DNA of 64,000 bases, taken from the NCBI RefSeq assembly GCF_000971475.1, contig NZ_DF967531.1, positions 59,428 through 123,427 on the forward strand, written 5' to 3'. The position numbers were made by a program, and so were the translations under genes. Position 1 is the first letter of the stretch. Each line of letters starts with the position of its first letter. The notes beneath the pieces are model-generated. The model had not been told where the DNA came from and searched no databases. It worked only from the letters and a program-made list of their open reading frames with translations. Shown one piece after another: positions 16,426-25,596 of the stretch. Origin of the DNA: Sulfuricella sp. T08. GTDB taxonomy: Bacteria; Pseudomonadota; Gammaproteobacteria; Burkholderiales; Sulfuricellaceae.

Positions 16426-16630
16426 CTACGGCATGCGCCCACTGATGTGGCGCAGAAATTCCTGGCGGAACAGATCGTTATCATCGAAAAAACCGGCAAA
16501 GACCTGGGCACAGGCCTGCTTGTCACCCGCAACTAGGCAAAATCGCACATAATCCACTCCTGGCAGGTGAATCGATGGCCGATCGCGTCCACCAGCCGCT
16601 CGATACGGCCGAAGCCGTGTAGCCGGCCGC
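16426..16630 (-). pseudogene. Remnant of a second folE gene (GTP cyclohydrolase I)
   Basis: The minus strand encodes the end of a FolE-like protein: FAGFFDDNDLFRQEFLRHIS-GRMP, against FAGCFNDYDQFRQEFLRSIS-GRMP in the intact gene at 25597. Further upstream, in another frame, GFGRIERLVDAIGHRFTCQE also matches the intact gene. The part between these blocks, with the Zn and active-site Cys region, is deleted, and the 5' half is gone, so the copy is dead. The homology stops where IS110 transposase sequence begins. Confidence 0.8.
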
Positions 16631-16746
16631 ACCGCCTTCTCTTGCCGGTTAACACCATGCACCTGAAAATCATTCTTTGCCAGATCAAGGCCAATTCGTG
16701 CAATGTTCAGTTCGAACTCCTTTCCTGGTTGGCTGTTTGATAACAC
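16631..16746 (-). mobile_element. IS110-family transposase 5' fragment
   Basis: The minus strand encodes NIARIGLDLAKNDFQVHGVN-RQEKAV, the N-terminus of IS110-type DEDD transposases, with the first catalytic Asp in GLDLAKN. Only about 30 codons remain; the rest was lost where the sequence joins the folE remnant. The DNA to 16755 may be the IS end. It marks an old insertion followed by deletion. Confidence 0.7.
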
Positions 16747-16898
16747 CTCCAGTCAGACTCATCAATGCTGACAGGTGGGACGAGCCAATTCCATCGGGCT
16801 AGGTGAGTGCGTATTTTACTTCGAGCGTTTGAATTTCTCCGCGTCCACTGCGTTCAATAGTTTTTCCAGGCGGAATGAATATGGCGCAATGCCCTGCG

Positions 16899-18998
16899 CT
16901 ATTGCGCCCTACGCACTGCATCCAGAATTTTGCGCTCGAACTCATCCGGTGGCACAGGCTGGCTCAACAGATAACCCTGAATGTAATCACAGTCGCATCG
17001 AACAAGAAAATCCCGCTGTTCCACGGTCTCCACCCCTTCCGCCACCACCTTCAGTCGCAGGCTGTGGGCGAGGGCGATGATACCGGTGACAAGGGCAGCA
17101 TCGTCCGGGTCGCTGGTCACATCGCTCACAAATGAGCGGTCAATTTTCAGAGTGTCCACCGGGAAGCGTTTGAGGTAGCTCAGGGACGAGTAACCGGTGC
17201 CGAAATCGTCGATGGCGAGCTGCACTCCGATTTCCTTCAACTGATGCAGGGAGGACAAGGTTTCTTTGGCCTGTTCCATCAGCACGCTCTCGGTGATTTC
17301 CAGCTCCAACAGCGCTGGGTCGAGTCCAGTTTCCGCCAGCACCACCCTGACGCTATCAACAAAATTGCGCTGCCTGAGTTGCACCCCGGACAGATTCACC
17401 GCCACCGCCAGCGGCATTCCGGCATCGGCCCAGACCTTGGCCTGGTTGCAGGCCGTGCGCAGCACCCAGGCGCCGATGGAAACGATCAGCCCGGTTTCCT
17501 CCGCCAGAGGGATGAACCTGGCGGGCGAGACCATGCCAAACTCTGGATGTTTCCAGCGCACCAGTGCCTCCATTCCGGACAGAGCCCCGGTCGCCAGTAC
17601 CACCTTGGGCTGGTAGTACACCAACAGCTCGTTCCTTTCTTCCGCCCGGCGCAGGGCACCCTCCATCTGCACATGCGCGGAAATCGTTGCCTCCATGCCC
17701 GACTCGTAGAACTCATAGCCGCTATTATTCTTCTTCGCCAGGTACATGGCGCTGTCGGCGTGTTTGAGCAAGGTATTGCCATCCATGCCATCGGCAGGGT
17801 AGACAGAAATGCCGATGCTGGCGCTGACGTAGATATCATGGCCGTCGATTTCGAACGGTGCGGCCAGGGCGAGGCAGATCTTCTGGCTGGCCACCGAGCC
17901 CGCCGTGGTGCTGGTCAAATCCTCCAGCAGCACGGTGAACTCGTCGCCGCCGAAGCGCGCCACACTGTCGCCGGCGCGGACGCTGTGCCTGATCCGCAGC
18001 CCCGCCGCAATCAGCAGGCGGTCGCCGACATCATGGCCGAGGGTGTCGTTGACATTCTTGAAGCGATTGAGATCGAGAAACAGCAACGCAAACGTCTGGC
18101 CCTTGTCACGGGCGCGGTCTATGGTCTGGTTCAGCAGATCCATGAACTGCATCCGGTTCGGCAACTCGGTCAGAGGGTCATTGTAAGCCAGATGACGGAT
18201 GCGGAGCTCGGCGTGGCTGACCGCGGCGATGCGATCTTCCAGCGCCGCCATCATGCTGTTGAAAGCATGAGCCATGTCGACGATGTCCTTCGGCCCAGAT
18301 AGCACTGCGCGCACATTGGACACGCCCGCCTCGGCGCGCGCCATGCTGGCCGAAAGCTGGTTGAGCGGCCGGGACATGCGGCTGGTCAGAATGCGGATCA
18401 GGATCAGGATCAGCAGCGCGAAGGAAAACGATGAGGTCATGTTGGCAATGAAAATGTCGCTGGTCATCTGGCTCAGCGCCGCCTTGCTCATCACCACCAC
18501 AACGTCGCCGAGACGTTCGGTCCTGGCTTCCTGAACCTCGAAGGGCGATGCAGCGGAAGGCTGCGAATACACCGGCGCGACGAAGCGCCATGCACCCTCG
18601 CTTTCCGCGTCGAGCACGGCTTGGGCGGAAGCCCCGGCAACCAGAACGATACTTTTGGGGAATTCGGAGGGACGGGTGCTGCCGCGCACCAGCAGGACAC
18701 GCTGGCCAGTATCCCGAATCTCCACGCTCACCACGCCGGGAAAAGCCAGGGTCGCACTCACCGCCTCGGCGGCGTTGTCGGGCGAGGCATAAAGCAAGGC
18801 CAAGGCGCTCTGGCGCGCCAGGTTTTCGGTGATGTGCTGCCCCTGCTCGATGAGATTGCGCCGCACCCGCTGGTTAGCCTGCCACGAGCTCACCAGGGAA
18901 GAAAACAACGCCAGACAGAGGATGCCGAGCGTCATCGTGATGGTCAGCTGACGCCGGAAAGTAAACTCGCGGAGAAATGTTTTGAGCATCTTATTCAT
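16899..18998 (-). CDS. Membrane GGDEF-EAL protein with CHASE8-like periplasmic sensor
   Basis: The 699-residue protein has TM1 (about residues 17-39), a periplasmic domain that looks like CHASE8, TM2 (about 188-208), HAMP, GGDEF (about 275-430) and EAL (about 445-690). The cyclase motif RFGGDEF is intact, with an RAGD inhibitory site five residues before it. The EAL residues are also intact: GMEALVRW, EITES, DDFGTGYS, KIDRSF, AEGVET. It could therefore make and degrade c-di-GMP. CHASE8 occurs in YfiN, where periplasmic YfiR controls it. This gene is last in a six-gene operon, 10 bases after a periplasmic binding protein that may play the same role. Confidence 0.9.
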   Translation of the reverse strand: MNKMLKTFLREFTFRRQLTITMTLGILCLALFSSLVSSWQANQRVRRNLIEQGQHITENLARQSALALLYASPDNAAEAVSATLAFPGVVSVEIRDTGQRVLLVRGSTRPSEFPKSIVLVAGASAQAVLDAESEGAWRFVAPVYSQPSAASPFEVQEARTERLGDVVVVMSKAALSQMTSDIFIANMTSSFSFALLILILIRILTSRMSRPLNQLSASMARAEAGVSNVRAVLSGPKDIVDMAHAFNSMMAALEDRIAAVSHAELRIRHLAYNDPLTELPNRMQFMDLLNQTIDRARDKGQTFALLFLDLNRFKNVNDTLGHDVGDRLLIAAGLRIRHSVRAGDSVARFGGDEFTVLLEDLTSTTAGSVASQKICLALAAPFEIDGHDIYVSASIGISVYPADGMDGNTLLKHADSAMYLAKKNNSGYEFYESGMEATISAHVQMEGALRRAEERNELLVYYQPKVVLATGALSGMEALVRWKHPEFGMVSPARFIPLAEETGLIVSIGAWVLRTACNQAKVWADAGMPLAVAVNLSGVQLRQRNFVDSVRVVLAETGLDPALLELEITESVLMEQAKETLSSLHQLKEIGVQLAIDDFGTGYSSLSYLKRFPVDTLKIDRSFVSDVTSDPDDAALVTGIIALAHSLRLKVVAEGVETVEQRDFLVRCDCDYIQGYLLSQPVPPDEFERKILDAVRRAQ

Positions 18999-19008
18999 GA
19001 GCTGCTTT

Positions 19009-19989
19009 TCAAGGCTCCGGGAACACCAGGTCGAACCCGCGCTGCTGACGCCTCAGATCGAGCCCGAGGTGCTGGGCGGTACGCAGGTTGACCGCGATCC
19101 GCACGTCGCGCAACGGCATCATTCCGCCCCCCCCATGGTTGCCGGAAGCGAGAATACCCAGCGCCAGGCCAGCGAGGCTTTTCCCCAGTTCCACGTTGTC
19201 GGGGTAAAGCGCAAACAGCACACCGCGCCGGACATGGCCGAAGCTGCTGGAAAATATGGCGAGACTGCGGTTCCACGACTCCTGCAGCACCAGGGGCAGA
19301 ACCGATCCTTCCTCCACCGTGGTGGTATCCTGCGGCAGCCACAATGCATCCGTGCGGCTGTCGGCCGTCGCGAAAACGGTCTGATACTGTTGCATAGCGC
19401 CGCGCAGGTCTTGGGCCTCGTACGCCACCAGCTCCAGCCCCTGGGCACGCGCGGCTTCTTTGGCCAGCCTCATCAGCCAGGCATTGTTGCGGGGATCGTA
19501 GACGACGAACACACGCTTTGCTGCCGGCATCAGCGCCTTCAGGCGGGAGAACAGCAGCGAGGGATCCGGCGACAGGCTGATTACCGACAGGCCGCGCACC
19601 TCGCTTTCCGGCACCGTCGACACGCCGCCCACCACCATCGCCATGCTGCGATCCGGCGCCACCGCCTTCATGCCCTGGCGGCCAAGGGCAATTACCACCC
19701 TGGCGTCCTGGCGGCGCAGGTCGGTTTTCAATTCAGCGATGTCAGCACTGGACTTCACCGCATATTTGACCACCCGCGGGCCGGCCCGGTCTTCGATGCC
19801 CTCGACGATTTTCTCGAAAATCGCCCGGTAAGGTTCGCCGATGTCGGGGTAGACCACGGCAATCGGCGCCTCTGCCTGAGCCAGCGCCGCCGTCACCAGC
19901 AATACGATACCCAGCAACACGGCTACCAGCCGGCCTCCAGATTCGGCATGGCTGGAGGGCGTGGCCAGCGAAAACATCGGGCAGTGCAT
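19009..19989 (-). CDS. Periplasmic binding protein, ABC_sub_bind family (PF04392-like)
   Basis: The 326-residue protein has a signal peptide (hydrophobic VAVLLGIVLLVTAALAQA, ending near residue 39), then a two-lobed type 1 binding fold: IAVVYPDIGEPYRAIFEKIV, then KRVFVVYDPRNNAWLMRLAK, and ALWLPQDTTTVEEGSVLPLV. The family is usually encoded without its own ABC transporter; none is here. I chose ATG 19989, whose A overlaps the TGA of the TonB receptor gene (TGATG), a sign of translational coupling. Ten bases separate it from the GGDEF-EAL gene, whose periplasmic sensor it may contact. Ligand unknown. Confidence 0.82.
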   Translation of the reverse strand: MHCPMFSLATPSSHAESGGRLVAVLLGIVLLVTAALAQAEAPIAVVYPDIGEPYRAIFEKIVEGIEDRAGPRVVKYAVKSSADIAELKTDLRRQDARVVIALGRQGMKAVAPDRSMAMVVGGVSTVPESEVRGLSVISLSPDPSLLFSRLKALMPAAKRVFVVYDPRNNAWLMRLAKEAARAQGLELVAYEAQDLRGAMQQYQTVFATADSRTDALWLPQDTTTVEEGSVLPLVLQESWNRSLAIFSSSFGHVRRGVLFALYPDNVELGKSLAGLALGILASGNHGGGGMMPLRDVRIAVNLRTAQHLGLDLRRQQRGFDLVFPEP

Positions 19990-22055
19990 CAAAGCTGGTG
20001 GCGTAGCTCGAAGCGCCACTCGCGCGGGGCCAACGGCAGGTCACCGGGAATCAGGCCCGGCGCAGGCGACGGCTCGCGCGCGTCGGCGTCGAACAGATTG
20101 CGCACCGTGAAAGCGAAATCCCAGTCATCTTTCCACTTCTGTTTGCGCAGCGTAAGGTCCACGGTGTGGTAATCCGGGATGGCGGGACGGGTATCCGAGG
20201 GCTCGCGCCTGCGATCGGCGACGTGATTGACCTGTGTGTTCAGGGTCCAGCCCGGCATGAAACGCCAGTCAGCCCGGGCATAGACATGGTGCCGGGGGGC
20301 GTTGCTTGAGTCAAGGCCTGTTGCCTCATCGATCGAACGCTGTTGCGCGTAATTACCCGATAGACGCAGACTGCGGCTCGCTTCCCAGACCAGCTCGACT
20401 TCCAGGCCTTGTCCGTTCTGCCGTCCGGCATTCTGCGCGGTAAAACTGGCATCCGGGTTCTGCACGAAACGCAGGATATCCTTCATCCGGTAGCGGAACA
20501 GGTTCAGGTTGGCCTGCAAGGTGCTGGCCGCCTGCCATGCGAAAGCCAGTTCCACGGATTCGTTGGTTTCCGGCTTGAGGTTGGGATTGCCCAGCGCCAC
20601 GGGATTGTTGATGTTATAGAGTTCGGCGAATGAAGGGGGGCGGAAAGCACGGCCATAGAGCAGCTTGCTGGTCAGGTTGTAGGCGGTTTCCCATACCAGG
20701 GCAAGGCGCGGATTGGTGGTGCCGCCGAAATCGGAATACTGGTCGCGGCGCACCCCGGCGGTCAGGTACCAGTCCTGGGCAAAAGCCCATTCGTCCTGCA
20801 CGTAGGCATGGCTCACGGTGCGGCTGTGCGGGCGCAGGAAAGGCGCGCTGTCACTCACGTCCACCACCGCTCCCAGCGGGGCCGGAAAGAAGCCGCCGGG
20901 GATCGGCACCAGGGCGTAATTCTTGGTTTCCTTGGTACGGTACAGGTCATCGTTCTGAGTGCCGGCGCCGAAACGTAGCTTGTGGCTCTGCAACCCGGAA
21001 TAAGCAGCCGACAGGTTGAAGCGCAAGTGGCGCTCCCACTTGTAGGGGTTGCCGATCACGCCGTCGGGGAAGCCGGGAAAGCCCGGGGGATAAAGCGTCA
21101 GGTCGGATTGCTCGGTGATGTGAAGATAGCTGGCCTGGGCGGTCACGTCCAGGTCGCGGACGAAGTTCGCATCCTGCCAGGTGAGGTCGGTGGAGATATG
21201 CTCGCCGTAGCCGTGGCCCTTGGGATCCAGCGCCGAAGCCACCCCGGCGCCGGTGCCCCCGTTGTCGCGCTGCTGGTAGCCGGCGCGCAGCCGCCATTTG
21301 TCGTGCGCCAGGTCGAGACGGGCATCGATGGCGTCGCGGCCGAGGTTGACCGGCCCCGGGGCGAGAGAAGGAAATGGCGTGCCCGATAGCGCGTCCGCGG
21401 CTATGATTTGCCGCTGGCCATCGGTGGCACCCACCCGCAGGTAGGCGGCGACATCGAACCCGCCCCATGTCCCCCCGTGCTGCACCCAGGCGTCGCGGCT
21501 CTTGAACGAGCCGGCACGCACACCGATTTGGGTGCCGTTGATGTCAGCGGCGGTCTTGGTGATGATGTTGATCACCCCGGAAAAGGCATCCGCGCCGTAG
21601 AGCGCGGAACCGGGGCCGCGGATCACCTCGATGCGCGCGATGTTCTCCACCGGCACGCCGCCCCAGACCTGGGAACGGGCACCAGTGAACGCGCTGGTGA
21701 CGGGAATGCCATTCACCAGCATCAGTACCTGGGGATTATACTGGGTGTGGATGCCGCGGATGGTATAGATCGGGTTATAGCCAACGCCGGAACGCGCCAC
21801 GTGCAGTCCCGGCACCGTTTCCAGCACCTCGTCCTGGTCGGCCGCGCCGATGGCTTCGATGTCCTCCGCGGTAATCACGGTGGCCACCGACGGCGCCCGC
21901 GCGACGGGCTGCCGGACACCGCTGGCAATGGTGACGAAGGACTTGTCGCCATAGGCCAGCGCCAGATCCTCTTCCTCGTCCCCCTGGCCGGCGCAAGCGC
22001 CGGCCCATGCAACTGCTAGTGCCGCGGCCACTGCCCGCACAATCGCTCTATTCAT
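19989..22055 (-). CDS. TonB-dependent outer-membrane receptor
   Basis: The 688-residue protein has a signal peptide (MNRAIVRAVAAALAVAWAGA), a plug domain (about residues 45-165, with PSVATVITAEDIEAIG and RIEVIRGPGSALYGADAFSG) and a 22-strand barrel with strong matches such as GRAFRPPSFAELYNINNPVALGN, shown here only in part, and a C-terminal EWRFELRHQL. A typical TonB box is not obvious. I chose ATG 22055 for the signal peptide and an AGGGGAG 6 bases upstream. Substrates of such receptors are siderophores, cobalamin or sugars; the operon neighbours do not identify it. It lies 39 bases after the citrate-synthase-like gene. Confidence 0.9.
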   Translation of the reverse strand: MNRAIVRAVAAALAVAWAGACAGQGDEEEDLALAYGDKSFVTIASGVRQPVARAPSVATVITAEDIEAIGAADQDEVLETVPGLHVARSGVGYNPIYTIRGIHTQYNPQVLMLVNGIPVTSAFTGARSQVWGGVPVENIARIEVIRGPGSALYGADAFSGVINIITKTAADINGTQIGVRAGSFKSRDAWVQHGGTWGGFDVAAYLRVGATDGQRQIIAADALSGTPFPSLAPGPVNLGRDAIDARLDLAHDKWRLRAGYQQRDNGGTGAGVASALDPKGHGYGEHISTDLTWQDANFVRDLDVTAQASYLHITEQSDLTLYPPGFPGFPDGVIGNPYKWERHLRFNLSAAYSGLQSHKLRFGAGTQNDDLYRTKETKNYALVPIPGGFFPAPLGAVVDVSDSAPFLRPHSRTVSHAYVQDEWAFAQDWYLTAGVRRDQYSDFGGTTNPRLALVWETAYNLTSKLLYGRAFRPPSFAELYNINNPVALGNPNLKPETNESVELAFAWQAASTLQANLNLFRYRMKDILRFVQNPDASFTAQNAGRQNGQGLEVELVWEASRSLRLSGNYAQQRSIDEATGLDSSNAPRHHVYARADWRFMPGWTLNTQVNHVADRRREPSDTRPAIPDYHTVDLTLRKQKWKDDWDFAFTVRNLFDADAREPSPAPGLIPGDLPLAPREWRFELRHQL

Positions 22056-22094
22056 GACAACTCCCCTGGCAATCCGATGAGTCCCGTTACCCAA

Positions 22095-22898
22095 TTACCG
22101 CCGCCACTGGCGGCGGGAAACGCCCTCGTAAAGCATAACCCGGCAAGGCAGCGGAAACAACAGACCTGCCGGTTTTTCCGCCGCCTCCAGGTAACACGGC
22201 GGCATGCCGGCAAGAAAGGCGGGAATCGAGAATAGATAAAATTCCCGCGGCGACAAACCGAAATCGGCTGCCAGCGCCGCGGCCAGCGCCCCGTAATTCA
22301 TGCGCATGCGCCAGCGACCGGCGAGCAGGATGCGCTCCACCTCGAATGCAAGCTTGAGATGCGGCCCGCCGTCCAGCCCATGCTCGCGCACCAGCGCCAT
22401 CATCGGTGCGATACGCTCGTCCGCGGAGGTGATCGGCCGCCCATAGCCGGCGATGCCCCGCTGCCGCTTAAGTTCCGCGCGCACCAGATCGGCCAGGTCT
22501 TCGCCCGCGTCCACGCGGTTCCTGGCCCGGGTCAGAAACTCGCTGGCACGCAGGTCCACGCCGCGGCCATAAATCTGGGCCTCGGAGACGGCGAGCGCGG
22601 CGGCTATGCCGAGACTGCCGGTGCTGCGCGCCGTGCCCGCCAGCGCCGCCACACGGTTGTTCCAGATGCGCGCATCGGGGTAACTGGTGAAGTTGCCAAT
22701 GGCATGCAGTACTTTCATCTGTTGCGGCGTGTAGCGGCGGCCGGTGATACCGAACAGGTAGAGTTCCAGCCAGTCCAGGTCCTTGAGCGATGCGTGCAAG
22801 TCATGGCCGCGGAACACCGCGCGTTCGCCTGGAAAAAACGCTCCCATGCGGGTGGCGAGCCGTCCGACATATTCTTCCAGCAGTTGCGGCCCCTTCAT
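22095..22898 (-). CDS. Citrate synthase-like protein, second subunit
   Basis: The 267-residue protein is related to the citrate synthase/citryl-CoA lyase fold: LELYLFGITGRRYTPQQM is the large-domain start, and SYPDARIWNNRVAALAGTAR and GYGRPITSADERI follow. In catalytic members the last motif is G(F/L)GHxxxxxDPR with an essential His; here Arg replaces it. The other catalytic His region is also changed. It may be a non-catalytic partner of the next citrate-synthase-like protein, or an enzyme of altered chemistry. It overlaps that gene by 4 bases (ATGA). Confidence 0.6.
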   Translation of the reverse strand: MKGPQLLEEYVGRLATRMGAFFPGERAVFRGHDLHASLKDLDWLELYLFGITGRRYTPQQMKVLHAIGNFTSYPDARIWNNRVAALAGTARSTGSLGIAAALAVSEAQIYGRGVDLRASEFLTRARNRVDAGEDLADLVRAELKRQRGIAGYGRPITSADERIAPMMALVREHGLDGGPHLKLAFEVERILLAGRWRMRMNYGALAAALAADFGLSPREFYLFSIPAFLAGMPPCYLEAAEKPAGLLFPLPCRVMLYEGVSRRQWRR

Positions 22899-23716
22899 GA
22901 CTTGTCCTCCGTTTTCAAGCCTGCCCCGGCGGGGCCGGGGTCGTTTTCCAGTTCGGCGCGGAAAAACGGAAAATTCTTGTGGCCGTAATCCTTTTGCTCC
23001 AGGGCATGCACTGCGGCACCCGGCAGCCGCAGCAGCAAATGCAGCATTTCTCCCTGTGCCGGTGTGAAGCCGAGATCAAGCAAGGCCGCCGCAGCCACGC
23101 CGGGCATCGCCAGCGGCAGCCCGGCGGCGGATTCCAGCAGCGGCCGGTGGGCTTGCAGCCAAGGAAGGGACAGCCCGCAATCCAGGCCGGCGAGGTATGC
23201 CAGGGTTTGCAGCACCGGCTTGGTACAGTGCACCCCGTGGGGATCGAAACCGGGCGGATGGCCAGGGGCGGGCCAGACATCCGCCGGATCGTCCACCGGC
23301 TTCGCCGCCAGACTCGTTTGCCAGAGTGTCATATCGGTTCCGCGCGCCAGCCCGTTTTCCATGGCGAGCCGCACTTCCCGCGCGCCTCCGGATGCACCCG
23401 CACCCACCGCCAGCGCCGCCATCAAACAGGATGCCGAGGTAGAACCGCCGACTCCGCCGCACATCGCTGCATGCACCGCCGCATCGCGCGGCCCCGGATT
23501 CGCCAGCGCCAGCGCCAAGCCCTCCAGCAATCGGGCCTGTGCCGGTGACGGTGACTCGCCGCGGAACAGCAGGAACAGATATTCGATCCAGCTTGCATGA
23601 ACCAGCAGGTCGCCGTAGACATCGTAGCCATGGCAATGACAGGACGCCGCCGCGAACGCATTGTCCGGCTCGGGTTCTTCCTGCCAGATGCGGGTGTGGA
23701 TGATTTCCTCACTCAT
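22895..23716 (-). CDS. Citrate synthase/citryl-CoA lyase-like protein, first subunit
   Basis: The 273-residue protein resembles short citrate-synthase-fold enzymes such as citryl-CoA lyase. It has a Gly-rich block (GGVGGSTSASCLMAALAVGA) in the position of the substrate-binding helix and PAPGHPPGFDPHGVH, which aligns with the catalytic GxGHPxHxxDPR motif. His is kept here, unlike in the paralogue that follows. It starts within the end of the ThDP enzyme gene (4-base overlap) and ends within the start of the second citrate-synthase-like gene. Reaction unknown: condensation or cleavage of an acyl-CoA with an oxoacid is the family chemistry. Confidence 0.6.
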   Translation of the reverse strand: MSEEIIHTRIWQEEPEPDNAFAAASCHCHGYDVYGDLLVHASWIEYLFLLFRGESPSPAQARLLEGLALALANPGPRDAAVHAAMCGGVGGSTSASCLMAALAVGAGASGGAREVRLAMENGLARGTDMTLWQTSLAAKPVDDPADVWPAPGHPPGFDPHGVHCTKPVLQTLAYLAGLDCGLSLPWLQAHRPLLESAAGLPLAMPGVAAAALLDLGFTPAQGEMLHLLLRLPGAAVHALEQKDYGHKNFPFFRAELENDPGPAGAGLKTEDKS

Positions 23717-25416
23717 TTCGCCGTTCCCAGTATCTTCAGCCGCAGCCCCATCGGAGGCACTTCCTCGCGATCGATGCGCACGTCGAGTACGGTCGGGCCC
23801 GGATTGCGCAGGATCGCGTCCAGATCGAGACTTTCGAAGTCCTCTGCGGTGCGGATCACATGGCCCGGAATACCCATGGATTCGGCCAGCAGCCGGAAAT
23901 CCACCACCGGCAACTCGAATCCGATCTGTTCCGCACCGGCCAGACGCTGGCCGTGCTTCACCATGCCCAGTGCCGAATCGTTGAGAATCACGAAAACAAC
24001 ACTGAGCTTCTCGGTCAGCGCCACGGTCATTTCCTGGCCATTCATCAGCAGGCTGCCGTCCCCGGTGACGCAGACCACTGGCACTTTACGGTTGGCAAGC
24101 GCGGTGCCGACCGCGCCGCCGATGGCCCAGCCCATCGGGGCGAAATTCATCGTGACACGCATCCAGCCCCCTGCGCTGGGCCGGTGGTCATGCATAGCCA
24201 GATCATGGATCGCCCATGCGGTACTATTGCCTGAATCGACCAGAAAACGTGTATCGGGCGGACTGCGCCAGCCAAGTTCGCGCATCAGATACTGCGGCTT
24301 GATCGGCGCGCCGGCGGATGGGGATTTGAATGGATCATCAGCTGAGATTTTTTTGAATCTTCGCTTCTCGCCGACGGCAATCTCTTTCGTACTATCCCTG
24401 CGCAGCGTTCGCAGTAGCCGCTCGAATACCGGGCGGATACGACCGCGCACATGCAGACGCGCCATCGGCGAGTGCGTCAGGTGCGCCTCGCAGGAATCGA
24501 TATGCACCAGCCGGTCGTTCAACAGCGATTCGCTCCAGCCGTTGCTGGTCCATTCGCTCAGAGCGGAGCCGACCACCAGGATCAGGTCAACATCCTTATC
24601 GTTCATCGCCGCGACGGCGGACGGATGACCGGCGAATCCGAACACGCCACGGTACAAAGGGTGGCGCGGGCTGATGAACCCCTTGGCGTCGGGCGTGACG
24701 ACGAAAACTGCGGCCATCCTCTCCACCAACTCAATGACGAGTTCGATCGCCTCTCCACAGCCGCTGCCGATCAGTACCACTAACCGCTGCGCCTGCGCCA
24801 GTTGCGCCTGCAATTGCCGAACCGCCGCGTCATCCACAGCAGACCCCGGCTGTAGCAGATGCGCCAGATCGTAGGACGGACCGCTCTTTAACTGCGAGCG
24901 CTGCACGTCCACCGGAATGCTGAGATGCACCGGGCCGGGTGTCGGCTGCTGCGCGCTCAGCAATGCGCTGACCAATTGGTTTTCCATCTGATCCGGATGC
25001 GATATCAATGCGCTGTAGCGTGTGCAGGTGCGAAACATCGCGACCGTGTCGATGCCGGCGCCGGAAGATTCCTGCAACGCCCCCCGGCCCAGCAAATGCA
25101 ACGAGGGCTGGCCGCTGATAACCAGCATCGGGATCTCGTTTTCATAAGCGCAGGCCACGCCGGTGATGAGATTTGTGGCACCCGGGCCGGAAGTGGCACA
25201 GCACACACCGATTCTGCCCGTTTCACGAGCATAGCCATCGGCCATGAAAGCGGCCCCTGTTTCATGTCGCGCCACGACCGAGCGCGGCCCGCCGCGCCGG
25301 GCGCTGCGCGCGAGCGCATTGTAAAGCGGTTCGATGGCGCCTCCGGGTACACCGAATACAAACTCGACGCCGATCTGTTCCAGATAGGCGACCACCAGAT
25401 CAGCCGCTTCCATCAT
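23713..25416 (-). CDS. Acetolactate synthase-like thiamin diphosphate enzyme
   Basis: The 567-residue protein has the three-domain ThDP layout: N-terminal PYR domain with the catalytic Glu in ARHETGAAFMADGYAR, central FAD/Rossmann-like domain, and C-terminal PP domain with the GDGSLLMNGQ...LNDSALG metal-ThDP motif. The family includes acetolactate synthase and several decarboxylases; no regulatory subunit is adjacent, so branched-chain biosynthesis is unlikely. A start at ATG 25416 puts the protein at the usual MEAADLVVAYLEQIG with GGGAGG-type SD nearby; ATG 25485, preceded by AGAGGGAG, is an alternative. It is the first gene of the six-gene operon. Confidence 0.75.
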   Translation of the reverse strand: MMEAADLVVAYLEQIGVEFVFGVPGGAIEPLYNALARSARRGGPRSVVARHETGAAFMADGYARETGRIGVCCATSGPGATNLITGVACAYENEIPMLVISGQPSLHLLGRGALQESSGAGIDTVAMFRTCTRYSALISHPDQMENQLVSALLSAQQPTPGPVHLSIPVDVQRSQLKSGPSYDLAHLLQPGSAVDDAAVRQLQAQLAQAQRLVVLIGSGCGEAIELVIELVERMAAVFVVTPDAKGFISPRHPLYRGVFGFAGHPSAVAAMNDKDVDLILVVGSALSEWTSNGWSESLLNDRLVHIDSCEAHLTHSPMARLHVRGRIRPVFERLLRTLRRDSTKEIAVGEKRRFKKISADDPFKSPSAGAPIKPQYLMRELGWRSPPDTRFLVDSGNSTAWAIHDLAMHDHRPSAGGWMRVTMNFAPMGWAIGGAVGTALANRKVPVVCVTGDGSLLMNGQEMTVALTEKLSVVFVILNDSALGMVKHGQRLAGAEQIGFELPVVDFRLLAESMGIPGHVIRTAEDFESLDLDAILRNPGPTVLDVRIDREEVPPMGLRLKILGTAK

Positions 25417-25596
25417 TGGGCGCGGCTCCTCCCAGACAGCTTTTGCCCGCCGTATTCCTGTTACGGGCCGATTCAGTTCCAACATTCTCCCTCTTTCTCG
25501 CCACCCTGCCTTGTGCGGCGTACTCTGATTTCAACATGCCGATACTGTCCCGCCCAGCCGGGCATTTGCAGACACGGCGCCATTGTAATAGGTTAT

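Noticed and set aside
16883..16908. Stem GGCGCAAT/ATTGCGCC at the end of the GGDEF-EAL gene as a terminator
   Set aside because: The stem overlaps the stop codon region and no T run follows on the minus strand, so it does not fit an intrinsic terminator.
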